Assembly: GCF_017309385.1 (NCBI RefSeq)
Contig: NZ_JAFJMJ010000001.1
Location: 1,240,001 to 1,304,000, forward strand
DNA: 64,000 nt
From: Amycolatopsis sp. 195334CR
Lineage (GTDB): Bacteria; Actinomycetota; Actinomycetes; Mycobacteriales; Pseudonocardiaceae
Direction of reading: 5' to 3'
The position numbers and the translations under genes were made by a program. Shown in pieces: positions 53,762 to 62,955 of the stretch (position 1 is the first letter of the stretch; each line of letters opens with the position of its first letter). The notes beneath the pieces are model-generated. The model was not told where the DNA came from and did no database searches. It saw nothing but the letters and a program-made list of their open reading frames with translations.

Positions 53762-54306
53762 ACACGACCTCCCTCGCTGAATTGACTGCGAGCTTGTGAG
53801 CATTACGGCGCCGGTGAAATCGGGACTGCGGTATTTCGGAATCCGCCGGAGCGGCAGAACGGAAGTACGCCTCGCTGAGAGAATCCGGCGACACGGTCAC
53901 GACGTCTCGTGGCGGCCGACCGGACGCGAGCTCAGCGCGCCTCCGGCGCCAGGGACATGGGCTTCTCACCTCCCCGCCTACCGGGATTGCTGATAGCGGA
54001 GCACGTTAGCCCGCTCTGGCCCGGAACAACAGCCCCCGAGCCGGGGGATGTCAAGCCGTGAGAAGCCGTCACTGCGCGCAATGGACTACGCCGGTTACTC
54101 GTCAGTTTCCGACCCGTTCGGAGCATTGCGTGGTCCCGGCTTTCACGCCAAAGGCTCAGCGAAAGGGGCCGGGAATTCGCGACGGTGACGGCGGCGGCGG
54201 GAACGGCGACCACTCCGGCAGGACCTACTCCCCGGGGCGCTGAACTCACTGACCGCGTCATATCCAGACAACGGGCGGGGGCCGCCGAAATGTTCCCGGG
54301 CCAGCT
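53762..54306. other. 545-bp intergenic region upstream of hpf
   Basis: No open frame here has convincing codon bias or a ribosome site. It holds the hpf promoter region and a small hairpin with 6-base arms at 54033-54047 that may end the comF transcript. Nothing else is recognised. Confidence 0.4.
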
Positions 54307-54963
54307 TCACTCGGACGAGTGAGCGTTGGTCAGGGTTAACCCGCCGGTAACCGGGTATCCGGACGCACGCAATGCGCGAGCGCACGCTGACACCGTGGAA
54401 CCGGTGGTCAGCACGTCGTCGAGCAGCAGGACCGGGGTGCCGGGCGGCGGCAGACCGGCCGGCTCGGGCGTGATCCGGCCGGCCAGGTTCGCCGCGCGCT
54501 GGTGCCTGGCCAGGCCGGCGGCGTCCTTGGCATGGGAATCCAGCACCAAGCCGGGCGCGACGGCCGCGCGATGGCCCTGCTCGGCGAGGTGGCGGGCGCA
54601 GGCGCGCGCGAGCCGGAGCATGTGCGGACCACCCCTGATTCGTGAGGCGACGCGTCGGGAGGGCACCGGGACCAGCCACCAGAAGCCGTCGGGCGCGGGA
54701 CTCACCCCGGGTAGGTACGGGATGGCGCGCGCGAGGAGCGCGCCGAGCACGGGCGCGAGGTCGCGGCGGCCGCGTTCCTTGTAGGCGAGGACCAGCCGGC
54801 GGGCGACGCCGTCGTAGGCCGCGAGCGCGAAGGCGGCGAGGGTGGCCAGCGGGATGGGGATGGGGGCGCCCCAGACCCGGGCGCAGGCGGCGCAGCACGC
54901 GGCGCCGGGCGCTCCGCAGCCGGCGCAGGTGGGCGGGAGGACGAGGTCGAGGAGTTTGCTCAT
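54307..54963 (-). CDS. ComF-family phosphoribosyltransferase-like protein
   Basis: A 218-residue ComF-type protein: N-terminal zinc-finger cysteines (CAGCGAPGAACCAAC, residues about 13-27) and a type I phosphoribosyltransferase domain with VLLLDDVLTTGSTVSACARAL (about 172-192). In naturally competent bacteria ComF helps DNA uptake; in actinobacteria its job is unknown. ATG 54963 was chosen as the conserved start; the ribosome site is weak. Between lpqB and hpf, as in mycobacteria. Confidence 0.88.
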   Translation of the reverse strand: MSKLLDLVLPPTCAGCGAPGAACCAACARVWGAPIPIPLATLAAFALAAYDGVARRLVLAYKERGRRDLAPVLGALLARAIPYLPGVSPAPDGFWWLVPVPSRRVASRIRGGPHMLRLARACARHLAEQGHRAAVAPGLVLDSHAKDAAGLARHQRAANLAGRITPEPAGLPPPGTPVLLLDDVLTTGSTVSACARALRASGYPVTGGLTLTNAHSSE

Positions 54964-55020
54964 GCGGGACAGCCTGCCGACCAGCCCCGACAGCCTCGCC
55001 CCAACGACAACTTTTTCCAG

Positions 55021-55430
55021 TTGGGGGCCCGCCCCGGGTGTCCGGAATGTGGCTTTGGGGGCGGATTGCGCCCCGAAGCCACACCCGTGTCCAGGCGACC
55101 AGGGGCCAGGCCGGACGCAAGGGGGCAAGGGGCTAGGGCGCCCGGGGCCGAAGCCGGAGGCCGGGTGCTGGAGGCGGGGACCAAGGCGGGCGCCAGGGGC
55201 CGGGGCGCCAGAGGGCAAGGCGCCGGGGCCAAGGCACCAGAGGGTCAGAGACCAAGCCGGGCGCCACGGGGCCAGGGCGCCGGGGGCCAGAGGGGGCAAG
55301 GGACCAAGCTGGGCGCCGGGGCCAGAGCCGGGGCTCCGGGGCTCCGGGGCTGAGGTTAGAGCCAGGGCGCCAGGGACAGGGACAGAGACCAACCCGGGCA
55401 CCTGAGGACGCAGGCACCCGCCGGGAGGTC
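55021..55430. repeat. GC-rich degenerate short-repeat tract
   Basis: Four hundred bases made of short imperfect repeats built around GGGGCCAGGGCGCC and CAAGGC/GCCAGAG words, with strong purine-G bias on the + strand. Several frames stay open by chance and encode Pro/Arg/Gly/Trp-rich nonsense. It looks non-coding, formed by slippage or decay. Confidence 0.55.
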
Positions 55431-55438
55431 GCGCCGGG

Positions 55439-55495
55439 GCTTGAGGAGGGCGCTCGACTCGGCCCCCAAGGCCGTGGCGAGTGCCCTCCTCAAGC
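55439..55495. terminator. Long interrupted hairpin after lpqB
   Basis: GCTTGAGGAGGGC (55439-55451) is exactly complementary to 55483-55495, with two further paired segments inside (4 and 5 pairs). It lies 49 bases past the lpqB stop and is a likely terminator of the mtrA-mtrB-lpqB operon. Confidence 0.7.
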
Positions 55496-55544
55496 GTCGG
55501 CTCAAAAGCGACCTCCCCGCCTCGGCGGAGCCGAGGCAAAGAAC

Positions 55545-57293
55545 TCAGCCTGGGTAGAACGGGATGGCGTCACCCGGGACGGAGTGGTCGTGGGGGCTCC
55601 AGACCTCCCCCACCTCCGAGGCCGTCCACAGGCCTTCGACGTCGGCGACCACCACCGGACGGCTCGGCGCGGCGGTGATCGCGTGCAGCGGCGGCGTCAG
55701 GTTCGACAGGTTGAACTGGTCCAGCCGCAGCCCGTCCACCGGGACGCGGACCACCGGCAGCGAGCGCGAGTCGGTGATCGCCACCAGGCTGTCCTGGCTG
55801 ACCCAGTCCACATCCTTCACGTTCCGCAGCCGCTCGGCCTGGAGCATGCGGGGCGACCGCAGGCTCACCGAGTCCGCGTTCCGCACCACCGACGCCACCA
55901 CCAGGTTCCCGGCCACCACCATCGCCGCCCTGGTGCCGTCGCGGGAGAGCCGGATGGCGGAGATCTCCACCCCGAGCGAGCGCACCATGTCCGCGTTCAC
56001 CACCTGGCTGGACCACGTGCCCTGCGCGGTCCGCAGCACCCGCACCACCTGCGAGCCGTCGACCACCGTCCACACCTCGCCGCCACCGCCCGAGCCCGGT
56101 AGCGCGGGCCGCCACGTCGGTCGGCTGAGCCGGTCCCCGCTCAGCTCGGTCCTGGCCAGCTCGTTGCCGAACTCCCCGACCCGCAGCCACAACCGCCCGT
56201 TCTCCCGCTCGACCACGGCCATCTGCCTGCCGTCGAGCGACTGCGCCGCGGTCACCACGTCGTACGCCCGCGAACCCGCCGGCCCGAGGATCGGCGCGCC
56301 GTCGCTGAGCGAGCGCACCCGGCCACCGGACACCATCAACCCGGGCAGGCTCGACTCCGGCGAGGCCTCCGGCTCGTACGACGGCACGTCGCTGGCCCGC
56401 CACTCTTCGCGACCGGCGACCAGCGGTGCCCCGTCCGAGAGCAGCCTGATCCGGCTGCTGGTCACGCTCTGCAACGACTTGACCACCTGTGCCGCGATCA
56501 GCTTCTTCTGCTCGTCGCTCTGCCCGCCGACGCCGGTCAGCGGCACCGTCACCACCCCGTCCGGCCCGCCGACCACGTTCTGCTCGATCGCCGCCTGCTC
56601 CCCGAGCGGGTTGTTCACCGCGCCGTCGAGGAAGTCCGACGGACCGGCGAGCAGCAGGTCGACCACCCGGCCGGGCAGGCCGGACTGCGGCTTCTGCACC
56701 ACGTACCGCAGGTCCGGCACCAGCGCGTTCCGGTCGGTGGCGAAGAAGTACACCGGCACGCGGAAGTAGTTGCGGGTGAACTCCGGCTCGGTGATCACCA
56801 GGTCGGTGGCAGGCGAGACGATGCGCCACTGGCCGTCCGGCTGCCGCGCCAGCTGGACCGGCTTCTCGAACCCGCCGCTCAGCGGGATGAAGGCGCTGTC
56901 GGGCCCGAGCTTGCCCACGTTCGTCCCGCGCAGCAGCACGATGCGCCGATTGGGATCGGCGGGCTGCTCCGGGGCGTAGACCGTGTCGAACTTCTCCTCC
57001 ATCACGGTCAGCCCGCGATCGGGCCGCCAGGTCGCCTTGGCCGGCGGGTCGAAGTAGACCCGCGCCCTGGCGTTGTCGTTTTGCGGCTGCGCGCTCGCCT
57101 CGACGAACTGCCGGACCACGCCCAGCGCGTCGAGGTCCTTGGCCGGTTCGGGCACCGACGGCGCCGGAGCCGCCACGCCCCCGGAGGAGATGACCCGCGC
57201 CTGCGACTCCTCGGGCACGGTCGCGCACCCGCTCGCACCCAGCACGGTCAGGCAGGCCAGGAGCGCCCCGATCGCCCGCAGACGTTTCCTCAC
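55545..57293 (-). CDS. lpqB: Lipoprotein LpqB, MtrAB accessory protein
   Basis: A 582-residue exported lipoprotein. Signal peptide with lipobox LGASGC gives lipidated Cys23. A GerMN (sporulation/germination) domain spans about 195-320 (YFFATDRNALVPDLRYV), and a beta-propeller-like LpqB region about 330-575. In mycobacteria LpqB contacts the MtrB extracellular domain and tunes MtrA signalling. GTG 57293 overlaps the mtrB stop as GTGA. Last gene of mtrA-mtrB-lpqB. Confidence 0.96.
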   Translation of the reverse strand: MRKRLRAIGALLACLTVLGASGCATVPEESQARVISSGGVAAPAPSVPEPAKDLDALGVVRQFVEASAQPQNDNARARVYFDPPAKATWRPDRGLTVMEEKFDTVYAPEQPADPNRRIVLLRGTNVGKLGPDSAFIPLSGGFEKPVQLARQPDGQWRIVSPATDLVITEPEFTRNYFRVPVYFFATDRNALVPDLRYVVQKPQSGLPGRVVDLLLAGPSDFLDGAVNNPLGEQAAIEQNVVGGPDGVVTVPLTGVGGQSDEQKKLIAAQVVKSLQSVTSSRIRLLSDGAPLVAGREEWRASDVPSYEPEASPESSLPGLMVSGGRVRSLSDGAPILGPAGSRAYDVVTAAQSLDGRQMAVVERENGRLWLRVGEFGNELARTELSGDRLSRPTWRPALPGSGGGGEVWTVVDGSQVVRVLRTAQGTWSSQVVNADMVRSLGVEISAIRLSRDGTRAAMVVAGNLVVASVVRNADSVSLRSPRMLQAERLRNVKDVDWVSQDSLVAITDSRSLPVVRVPVDGLRLDQFNLSNLTPPLHAITAAPSRPVVVADVEGLWTASEVGEVWSPHDHSVPGDAIPFYPG

Positions 57294-59002
57294 CTGGCCT
57301 CCTCGCGTTCGGCGGCGACCAGATCCGGCGTCACCGACACCTCACCGGCTGGCTCGTCCGGCTCGATCCCGATGAACCCGCCCGGCGGCACGTCCGGCGG
57401 CAGGTCCAGCGGGCTGTCCTCCCACTCCTCGCCCTGGCGCAGCGGCAGCGTCAGCCGGAAGCAGGCACCGCGGTCCGGCTCGCCCCACGCCTCCAGCTCC
57501 CCGCCGTGCAGCTTCGCGTCCTCGTGGCTGATCGCCAGGCCGAGGCCGGTGCCGCCGGTCCGGCGGTTGCGCGAGGGGTCGGCCCGCCAGAAGCGGTTGA
57601 ACACCAGCCCGGCCTCGCCGGTCCGCAGGCCGACGCCGAAGTCCTGCACGGTGATCGCCAGCGCGTGCTCGTTGGTGGCCAGCCGCACCCGCACCGGCTT
57701 GCCCTCGCTGTGGTCGACCGCGTTGGCCAGCAGGTTCCGCAGGATGCGCTCGACCCGGCGGCTGTCCAGCTCGGCCTCGACCGGGGTGTCCGGCAGCTCC
57801 ACGTCGAGCAGGCTGTCCGCCTCGCCGGCGATCACCCGGACCTGCTCGACCACCCGCAGCACGATCGGCCGCGCGTCGATCAGCTCCGCGGACAGCTCCT
57901 CCACCCCGGCGTCCAGCCTGCTGATCTCCAGCAGGTCGCCGAGCAGCGCCTCGAACCGGTCCAGCTCGTCGACCAGCAGCTCGGTGGACCGCGCCAGCCC
58001 CGGCGGGAACTGCTCGCGCGAGGCGTGCAGCACGTCGGCGGCCATCCGCACGGTGGTCAGCGGGGTGCGCAGCTCGTGCGAGACGTCCGAGGTGAACCGG
58101 CGCTGCAGCTGGCCGAACTCCTCCAGCTGCCGGATCTGCCGCTGGATGCTCGCGGCCATCTCGTTGTACGACTCGGCGAGCTTGGCCAGGTCGTCCTCGC
58201 CGAGCACGCCGAGCCGCTGGTCCAGGTCCCCGTCGGCGAACCGCTCGGCGGCGGCCGCGGCCCGCCGGACCGGGTGCACCACCTGCCGGGTGACCAGGTT
58301 GGTGATCAGCACCAGCAGGAACAACAGCACCAGACCGCCGACCAGCAGCGTGTTCTGCACGGTCGAGACGGTGTTCTGCTCGGCGGTCAGCGGGAACAGC
58401 AGGTACAGCTGCAGCGGGCGCGGCGCGCCGGTGATCGGGGCGCCGATCATCAGGTACGTGGTGCGGGCGTTCTCCACGCCCGCGGTGTGGATCTGCTCGG
58501 AGAACTGCTCGCCCTCGACGAACTGCCGCAGCCGGGGCGTGACCTTGTCGAACGGCCCGGAGGAGACCAGGGTGTCGCTGGACTTGCTCGGGTCCACGCT
58601 GGCCAGCACCGGTTCGAAGGCGCCGGCGCTGGCGCTGGTCGGGTCCTGCCCGGCCGGCACGCTGGTGAGCTTGCGGAGCACGTTGTCCAGGCGCGACTTG
58701 AGCTGGTCGGTGGCCGCGTCGATCCCGGACAGCTCGCTCTCCGCGCTGTCCAGGATGGCCCTGGTCTGGGCGATCGCGGCGACCTTCTTGGTCTCGATCA
58801 GCCGGTCGGTGATCTGGTTCTGCAGCACCATGCCCAGCACGAAGACCACCGCTGACGAGAGCGCCAGGGTGGAGATGGTGACCCGGAACTGCAGGGACTG
58901 CCGCCACAGCTCGCCGAAGTCGATGGACCGGCGGCGGACGAAGGCGGAGACCCGCCTGCCGGTGGCCGCGGTGGCGCGGCCGAAGGCGGCGAGCCTGCTC
59001 AT
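57290..59002 (-). CDS. mtrB: Sensor histidine kinase MtrB
   Basis: A 570-residue membrane histidine kinase paired with MtrA, controlling cell-wall and division genes. Membrane helices at about 40-62 and 220-243 flank an extracytoplasmic domain; a HAMP domain follows (about 243-300), then HisKA with the phosphoacceptor in SDVSHELRTPLTT, and HATPase with N-box NLLANAVDHS and GTGLGLAISH. An acidic, proline-rich tail ends the protein. It starts 19 bases after mtrA. Confidence 0.97.
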   Translation of the reverse strand: MSRLAAFGRATAATGRRVSAFVRRRSIDFGELWRQSLQFRVTISTLALSSAVVFVLGMVLQNQITDRLIETKKVAAIAQTRAILDSAESELSGIDAATDQLKSRLDNVLRKLTSVPAGQDPTSASAGAFEPVLASVDPSKSSDTLVSSGPFDKVTPRLRQFVEGEQFSEQIHTAGVENARTTYLMIGAPITGAPRPLQLYLLFPLTAEQNTVSTVQNTLLVGGLVLLFLLVLITNLVTRQVVHPVRRAAAAAERFADGDLDQRLGVLGEDDLAKLAESYNEMAASIQRQIRQLEEFGQLQRRFTSDVSHELRTPLTTVRMAADVLHASREQFPPGLARSTELLVDELDRFEALLGDLLEISRLDAGVEELSAELIDARPIVLRVVEQVRVIAGEADSLLDVELPDTPVEAELDSRRVERILRNLLANAVDHSEGKPVRVRLATNEHALAITVQDFGVGLRTGEAGLVFNRFWRADPSRNRRTGGTGLGLAISHEDAKLHGGELEAWGEPDRGACFRLTLPLRQGEEWEDSPLDLPPDVPPGGFIGIEPDEPAGEVSVTPDLVAAEREEAR

Positions 59003-59021
59003 CCGGTCAGTGCCGGTCTGC

Positions 59022-59699
59022 TCACGGCGGGCCTGCCTTGTACCCGACGCCGCGCACCGTCAACACCACCTCGGGGTGCTCCGGGTCCTTCTCCACCTTG
59101 GAGCGCAGCCGCTGGACGTGCACGTTGACCAGCCGGGTGTCGGCGGCGTGGCGGTAGCCCCAGACCTGCTCCAGCAGCACCTCGCGGGTGAACACCTGGC
59201 GCGGCTTGCGCGCCAGCGCGACCAGCAGGTCGAACTCCAGCGGGGTGAGCGGGATGGCCTTGCCCTCCCTGGTCACCTCGTGGCCGGGCACGTCGATGGT
59301 CAGGTCGCCGATGGCCAGCGACTCGGCCGGTTCGGACTCGGTGCGGCGCATGCGGGCCCGCACCCGCGCCACCAGCTCCTTCGGCTTGAACGGCTTGACC
59401 ACGTAGTCGTCGGCGCCGGACTCCAGGCCGAGCACGATGTCCACCGTGTCGCTCTTCGCGGTCAGCATCACGATCGGCACGCCGGACTCGGCGCGGATGG
59501 CCTTGCAGACGTCGATGCCGTTCATCCCCGGCAGCATCAGGTCGAGCAGGACGAGATCAGGCTTGAGCTCGCGCAACGCGGGCAGCGCACGCGAACCGTC
59601 CGCGACAACAGCGGTGTCGAAGCCCTCCCCACGCAGCACGATGGTGAGCATCTCCGCGAGCGCAGGGTCGTCGTCGACCACCAAGACACGTGCCTTCAT
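59022..59699 (-). CDS. mtrA: Response regulator MtrA
   Basis: A 225-residue OmpR/PhoB-type response regulator with receiver domain 1-115 (phosphoacceptor Asp53 in LVLLDLMLPG; K in VVKPFKPKE) and winged-helix DNA-binding domain about 130-225 (LLEQVWGYRH, RLVNVHVQRLRSK). Nearly identical to mycobacterial MtrA. ATG 59699 fits the conserved MKARVLVVDDD start. First gene of mtrA-mtrB-lpqB; the promoter lies in the 175-base gap to the IclR gene. Confidence 0.97.
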   Translation of the reverse strand: MKARVLVVDDDPALAEMLTIVLRGEGFDTAVVADGSRALPALRELKPDLVLLDLMLPGMNGIDVCKAIRAESGVPIVMLTAKSDTVDIVLGLESGADDYVVKPFKPKELVARVRARMRRTESEPAESLAIGDLTIDVPGHEVTREGKAIPLTPLEFDLLVALARKPRQVFTREVLLEQVWGYRHAADTRLVNVHVQRLRSKVEKDPEHPEVVLTVRGVGYKAGPP

Positions 59700-59874
59700 G
59701 TTCACATACTCGCACTCACGGCCGTCCGGGTACGCACGACCCGGCGAACAGCCGTTGATCACCGCCGCACTTAGCCCGGATGGACGATCAAGCGGCCGGG
59801 TCGCCCAGGCCGCGGGCAGGGTCGCCTCACCCGGTCGGCCGAGCGGAACCGGGCAGAACGGTTACCGTTGCGCC

Positions 59875-60660
59875 ATGCGGAACTCCGAGCAGAGCAAGGG
59901 AGCCCCGAGCCAGGTCCAGTCCGTCGACCGCGCGATCAGCGTGCTGGAACTGCTGGCCCGCAACGGGGAAACCGGGATCACCGCGATCGCGCAGGAACTG
60001 GGAGTGCACAAGTCCACCGCGTCACGCCTGGTCAGCGTGCTGGAAGCCCGCGGGCTGGTGGAGCAGCTCGGCGAGCGCGGCAAGTACGTGATCGGCTTCG
60101 GCATCGTGCGGCTGGCCGGGGCCGCCACCGGCCGGATGGACCTGGCCAGACTGGGCAGGCAGACCTGCCAGGCACTGGCCGAGTCGCTCGGCGAGACGGT
60201 CAACATCGCGGTCGCGGACGAGGGCGGTGCGATCAACATCAGCCAGGCCAGGGGGTCGGCCGCGATCACCACCCAGAACTGGACCGGCCAGCGCACCCCG
60301 CTGCACGCCACGTCCAGCGGGAAGGTGCTGCTGGCGTACATGTCCGACACCGAGCGGCGCCGCATCCTGCGCCGCCGGCTGGAGCAGTTCACCCCGCGCA
60401 CCACCACCGACGCCGGTGAGCTGGGCACGGAGCTGGAGCGGGTGGTCGAGGACGGGTACGCGGCCTGCTTCGAGGAGCTGGAGCTGGGCATGCACGCGGT
60501 GGCCGTGCCCATCCACGGCGCGCACGGCGAGGTGGTCGCCGCGATGAGCGCTTCGGGGCCGTCCTACCGGCTCTCGCGCCAGCGCGTGCGGCAGCTGGTC
60601 CGTCCGATGACCGAGGCCGCGGAAGAACTTTCCGAGCAGCTGGGCTATTTCCAGCAGTGA
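59875..60660 (+). CDS. IclR-family transcriptional regulator
   Basis: A 261-residue IclR regulator: N-terminal winged helix (about 14-75, GITAIAQELGVHKSTASRLVSVLEARGLV) and C-terminal GAF-like effector domain (about 80-258, LHATSSGKVLLAYM near 140). It acts as a cytosolic repressor or activator of carbon-use genes; its target is not evident. ATG 59875 is 6 bases after TACCGT and lacks a ribosome site, so it is probably leaderless. In mycobacteria tmk directly adjoins mtrA; here this gene sits between them. Confidence 0.93.
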   Translation: MRNSEQSKGAPSQVQSVDRAISVLELLARNGETGITAIAQELGVHKSTASRLVSVLEARGLVEQLGERGKYVIGFGIVRLAGAATGRMDLARLGRQTCQALAESLGETVNIAVADEGGAINISQARGSAAITTQNWTGQRTPLHATSSGKVLLAYMSDTERRRILRRRLEQFTPRTTTDAGELGTELERVVEDGYAACFEELELGMHAVAVPIHGAHGEVVAAMSASGPSYRLSRQRVRQLVRPMTEAAEELSEQLGYFQQ

Positions 60661-60665
60661 CCGTC

Positions 60666-61310
60666 CTAAACGGACATTAGCTGGGTGGCCAGCGCGGTGG
60701 TGTCCACGGTGTTCGCGCCGTCGAGCACGAACCACGGGGAGAGCCAGCTTTCCGCAGCCAGCTGGTCGTACACCTCGCCGCAACGGGCCTGCAGGCCGTC
60801 GTCGGATTCGAAGGCGTCCCTGGCGCGGTCGGCTTCCTCCCGCGCGCGCCGCTCGGCCCGTTCGGCGGCGACTTCGCGCGGTACGCGGAGCAGGATCTGC
60901 GCGTCGGGAAGGGGTAGGCCGAAGCGGCCGATCTCCAGTTCCCGCACCCATTTCACGACTTCGCCGCCGCTGTCCTGGTGCAGGCGGGCGGCCGCGTAGG
61001 CGGCGTTGGACGAGACGTAGCGGTCGAGCAGGACCACGTCGTGCCGGTCGAGCAGCCCGCGGATCTCGTCGGCGGCGCCTGCCCGGTCGAGCGCGTAGAG
61101 CAGGCCCATGCCGTACACGGAATCGGCGAGGTCGCCGTGGCCGCGGTGCAGCGCCTCGCGGACGAGGTCGGCGTGCACACTCGCTCCGTAGCGCGGGAAC
61201 GCCAGCGTGCCGACGGTCGCGCCGGCGTTGTGCAGCGCTTTGGTCAGGCCCTCGGTCAGCGTCCGCTTACCGGCGCCGTCGAGTCCTTCGATCACTACGA
61301 GCCTGCCCAC
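60666..61310 (-). CDS. tmk: dTMP kinase
   Basis: A 214-residue thymidylate kinase that makes dTDP from dTMP, essential for DNA synthesis. P-loop EGLDGAGKRTL (about 8-18), the substrate Arg and DR(Y/H) motif in LLDRYVSSNAAYAAAR (about 93-108), and a LID region rich in Arg and Glu (ERAERRAREEADRARDAF). GTG 61310 is 6 bases after TACGCT, hence probably leaderless; the open frame continues upstream but is not conserved. Convergent with the IclR gene 5 bases away. Confidence 0.94.
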   Translation of the reverse strand: MGRLVVIEGLDGAGKRTLTEGLTKALHNAGATVGTLAFPRYGASVHADLVREALHRGHGDLADSVYGMGLLYALDRAGAADEIRGLLDRHDVVLLDRYVSSNAAYAAARLHQDSGGEVVKWVRELEIGRFGLPLPDAQILLRVPREVAAERAERRAREEADRARDAFESDDGLQARCGEVYDQLAAESWLSPWFVLDGANTVDTTALATQLMSV

Positions 61311-61395
61311 CGCCGCAGCGTACCGAGTGGGCACGGGCGGCGATGGGCAGGGACGGCGCGACCTCGCCTGCCGCGCCGGAGGCGCGGCCAATGAC

Positions 61396-62868
61396 TCAGT
61401 AGCGGTAGTGGTCCGGCTTGTACGGGCCTTCGACGTCCACGTCGATGTACTCGGCCTGCTCCTTGGTGAGCTTGGTCAGCTCGCCGCCGAGGGCTTCGAG
61501 GTGGATCTTCGCGACCTTCTCGTCGAGCTTCTTCGGCAGCCGGAAGACCTCGTTGTCGTACTCCTCGTGCTTGGTGAACAGCTCGATCTGCGCGATCACC
61601 TGGTTGGAGAAGCTGTTCGACATCACGAACGACGGGTGCCCGGTGGCGTTGCCCAGGTTCAGCAGGCGACCCTCGCTCAGCACGATGATCGACCGGCCCG
61701 AGGGGAAGATCCACTCGTCGACCTGCGGCTTGATGTTGTTGCGGATGATGCCCGGGTACCGCGCGAGGCCGGCCATGTCGAGCTCGTTGTCGAAGTGGCC
61801 GATGTTGCCGACGATGGCCTGGTGCTTCATCTTCGCCATGTGCTCGACCATCACCACGTCCTTGTTGCCGGTGGTGGTGATCACGATGTCCGCCTCGGGC
61901 AGCACCGACTCCAGCGACTTGACCTGGTAACCGTCCATCGCCGCCTGCAGCGCGCAGATCGGGTCGATCTCGGTGACGATCACCCGCGCGCCCTGGCCCG
62001 CCAGGGATTCCGCGGCGCCCTTGCCCACGTCGCCGTACCCGCAGACGACCGCGACCTTGCCGCCGATCAGCACGTCGGTGCCGCGGTTGATGCCGTCGAT
62101 GAGCGAGTGGCGGATGCCGTAGCGGTTGTCGAACTTCGACTTGGTCACCGCGTCGTTGACGTTGATCGCCGGGAACAGCAGCTCACCCGCGGCGGCGAGC
62201 TGGTAGAGCCGCAGCACACCGGTGGTGGTCTCCTCGGTGACCCCGAGCACGCCCTCACCGATCTTGGTCCACTTGCCGGTGTCGGTGGCCAGGGATTCCT
62301 TGAGCAGGCCGAGGAAAACCTTCCACTCGTCGGGGTCGTTGTCGTCCGGCGACGGCACCACACCGGCCTTCTCGAACTCGGATCCCTTGTGCACCAACAT
62401 GGTCGCGTCGCCACCGTCGTCGAGGATCATGTTCGGGCCCTCGCCGTCCCAGGTGAGCATCTTCTCGGTGCACCACCAGTACTCCTCGAGCGTCTCGCCC
62501 TTCCAGGCGAAGCAGGGCACGCCCTTCGGCTCCTCGGGGGTGCCGTGCGGGCCGACCACCACCGCGGCGGCCGCGTGGTCCTGGGTGGAGAAGATGTTGC
62601 ACGAGGCCCACCGCACCTCGGCACCGAGCGCGACCAGCGTCTCGATCAGCACCGCGGTCTGCACGGTCATGTGCAGCGAACCGGAGACCCTGGCGCCGCG
62701 CAGCGGGTAGACCTCCGCGTACTCGCGCCGGAGCGCCATCAGGCCGGGCATTTCGTGTTCGGCGAGGCGGATCTCCTTGCGGCCGAACTCGGCCAGTGCG
62801 AGATCGGCCACGGCGAAGTCGATCCCGTTGCGGGTCTGCAGCCGCGCGGCAACGCTTTCGGACGACAT
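61396..62868 (-). CDS. ahcY: S-adenosylhomocysteine hydrolase
   Basis: A 490-residue NAD-dependent enzyme that splits S-adenosylhomocysteine into adenosine and homocysteine, sustaining SAM-dependent methylation; cytosolic homotetramer. Conserved: [22 protein letters not shown] near 40, [14 protein letters not shown] near 85, NAD-binding [11 protein letters not shown] near 265, and the C-terminal KPDHYRY typical of the family. ATG 62868 has GAGGAACC upstream. In the same order as mycobacterial sahH-tmk-mtrA. Produces homocysteine, the same intermediate as MetY. Confidence 0.97.
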   Translation of the reverse strand: MSSESVAARLQTRNGIDFAVADLALAEFGRKEIRLAEHEMPGLMALRREYAEVYPLRGARVSGSLHMTVQTAVLIETLVALGAEVRWASCNIFSTQDHAAAAVVVGPHGTPEEPKGVPCFAWKGETLEEYWWCTEKMLTWDGEGPNMILDDGGDATMLVHKGSEFEKAGVVPSPDDNDPDEWKVFLGLLKESLATDTGKWTKIGEGVLGVTEETTTGVLRLYQLAAAGELLFPAINVNDAVTKSKFDNRYGIRHSLIDGINRGTDVLIGGKVAVVCGYGDVGKGAAESLAGQGARVIVTEIDPICALQAAMDGYQVKSLESVLPEADIVITTTGNKDVVMVEHMAKMKHQAIVGNIGHFDNELDMAGLARYPGIIRNNIKPQVDEWIFPSGRSIIVLSEGRLLNLGNATGHPSFVMSNSFSNQVIAQIELFTKHEEYDNEVFRLPKKLDEKVAKIHLEALGGELTKLTKEQAEYIDVDVEGPYKPDHYRY

Positions 62869-62955
62869 AGTGGTGGTTCCTCCAAGGCTCGCTGACGCCA
62901 GAACAGTACCGTGTCTTGCTTGACGAACAATTGAGCACAACTAAGGAGACCCTCA

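Noticed and set aside
53932..54261. A 109-codon minus-strand open frame upstream of hpf
   Set aside because: No ribosome site, no domain, Arg/Ser/Pro-rich composition of non-coding GC-rich DNA.
54964..55539. N-terminal extension of ComF (410 codons)
   Set aside because: The extra part is translated from the low-complexity repeat tract and lacks any conservation signal; the zinc-finger start at 54963 fits the family.
62869..62955. SAH riboswitch before ahcY
   Set aside because: The gap is 87 bases, shared with a divergent gene, and no conserved SAH-riboswitch core is visible.
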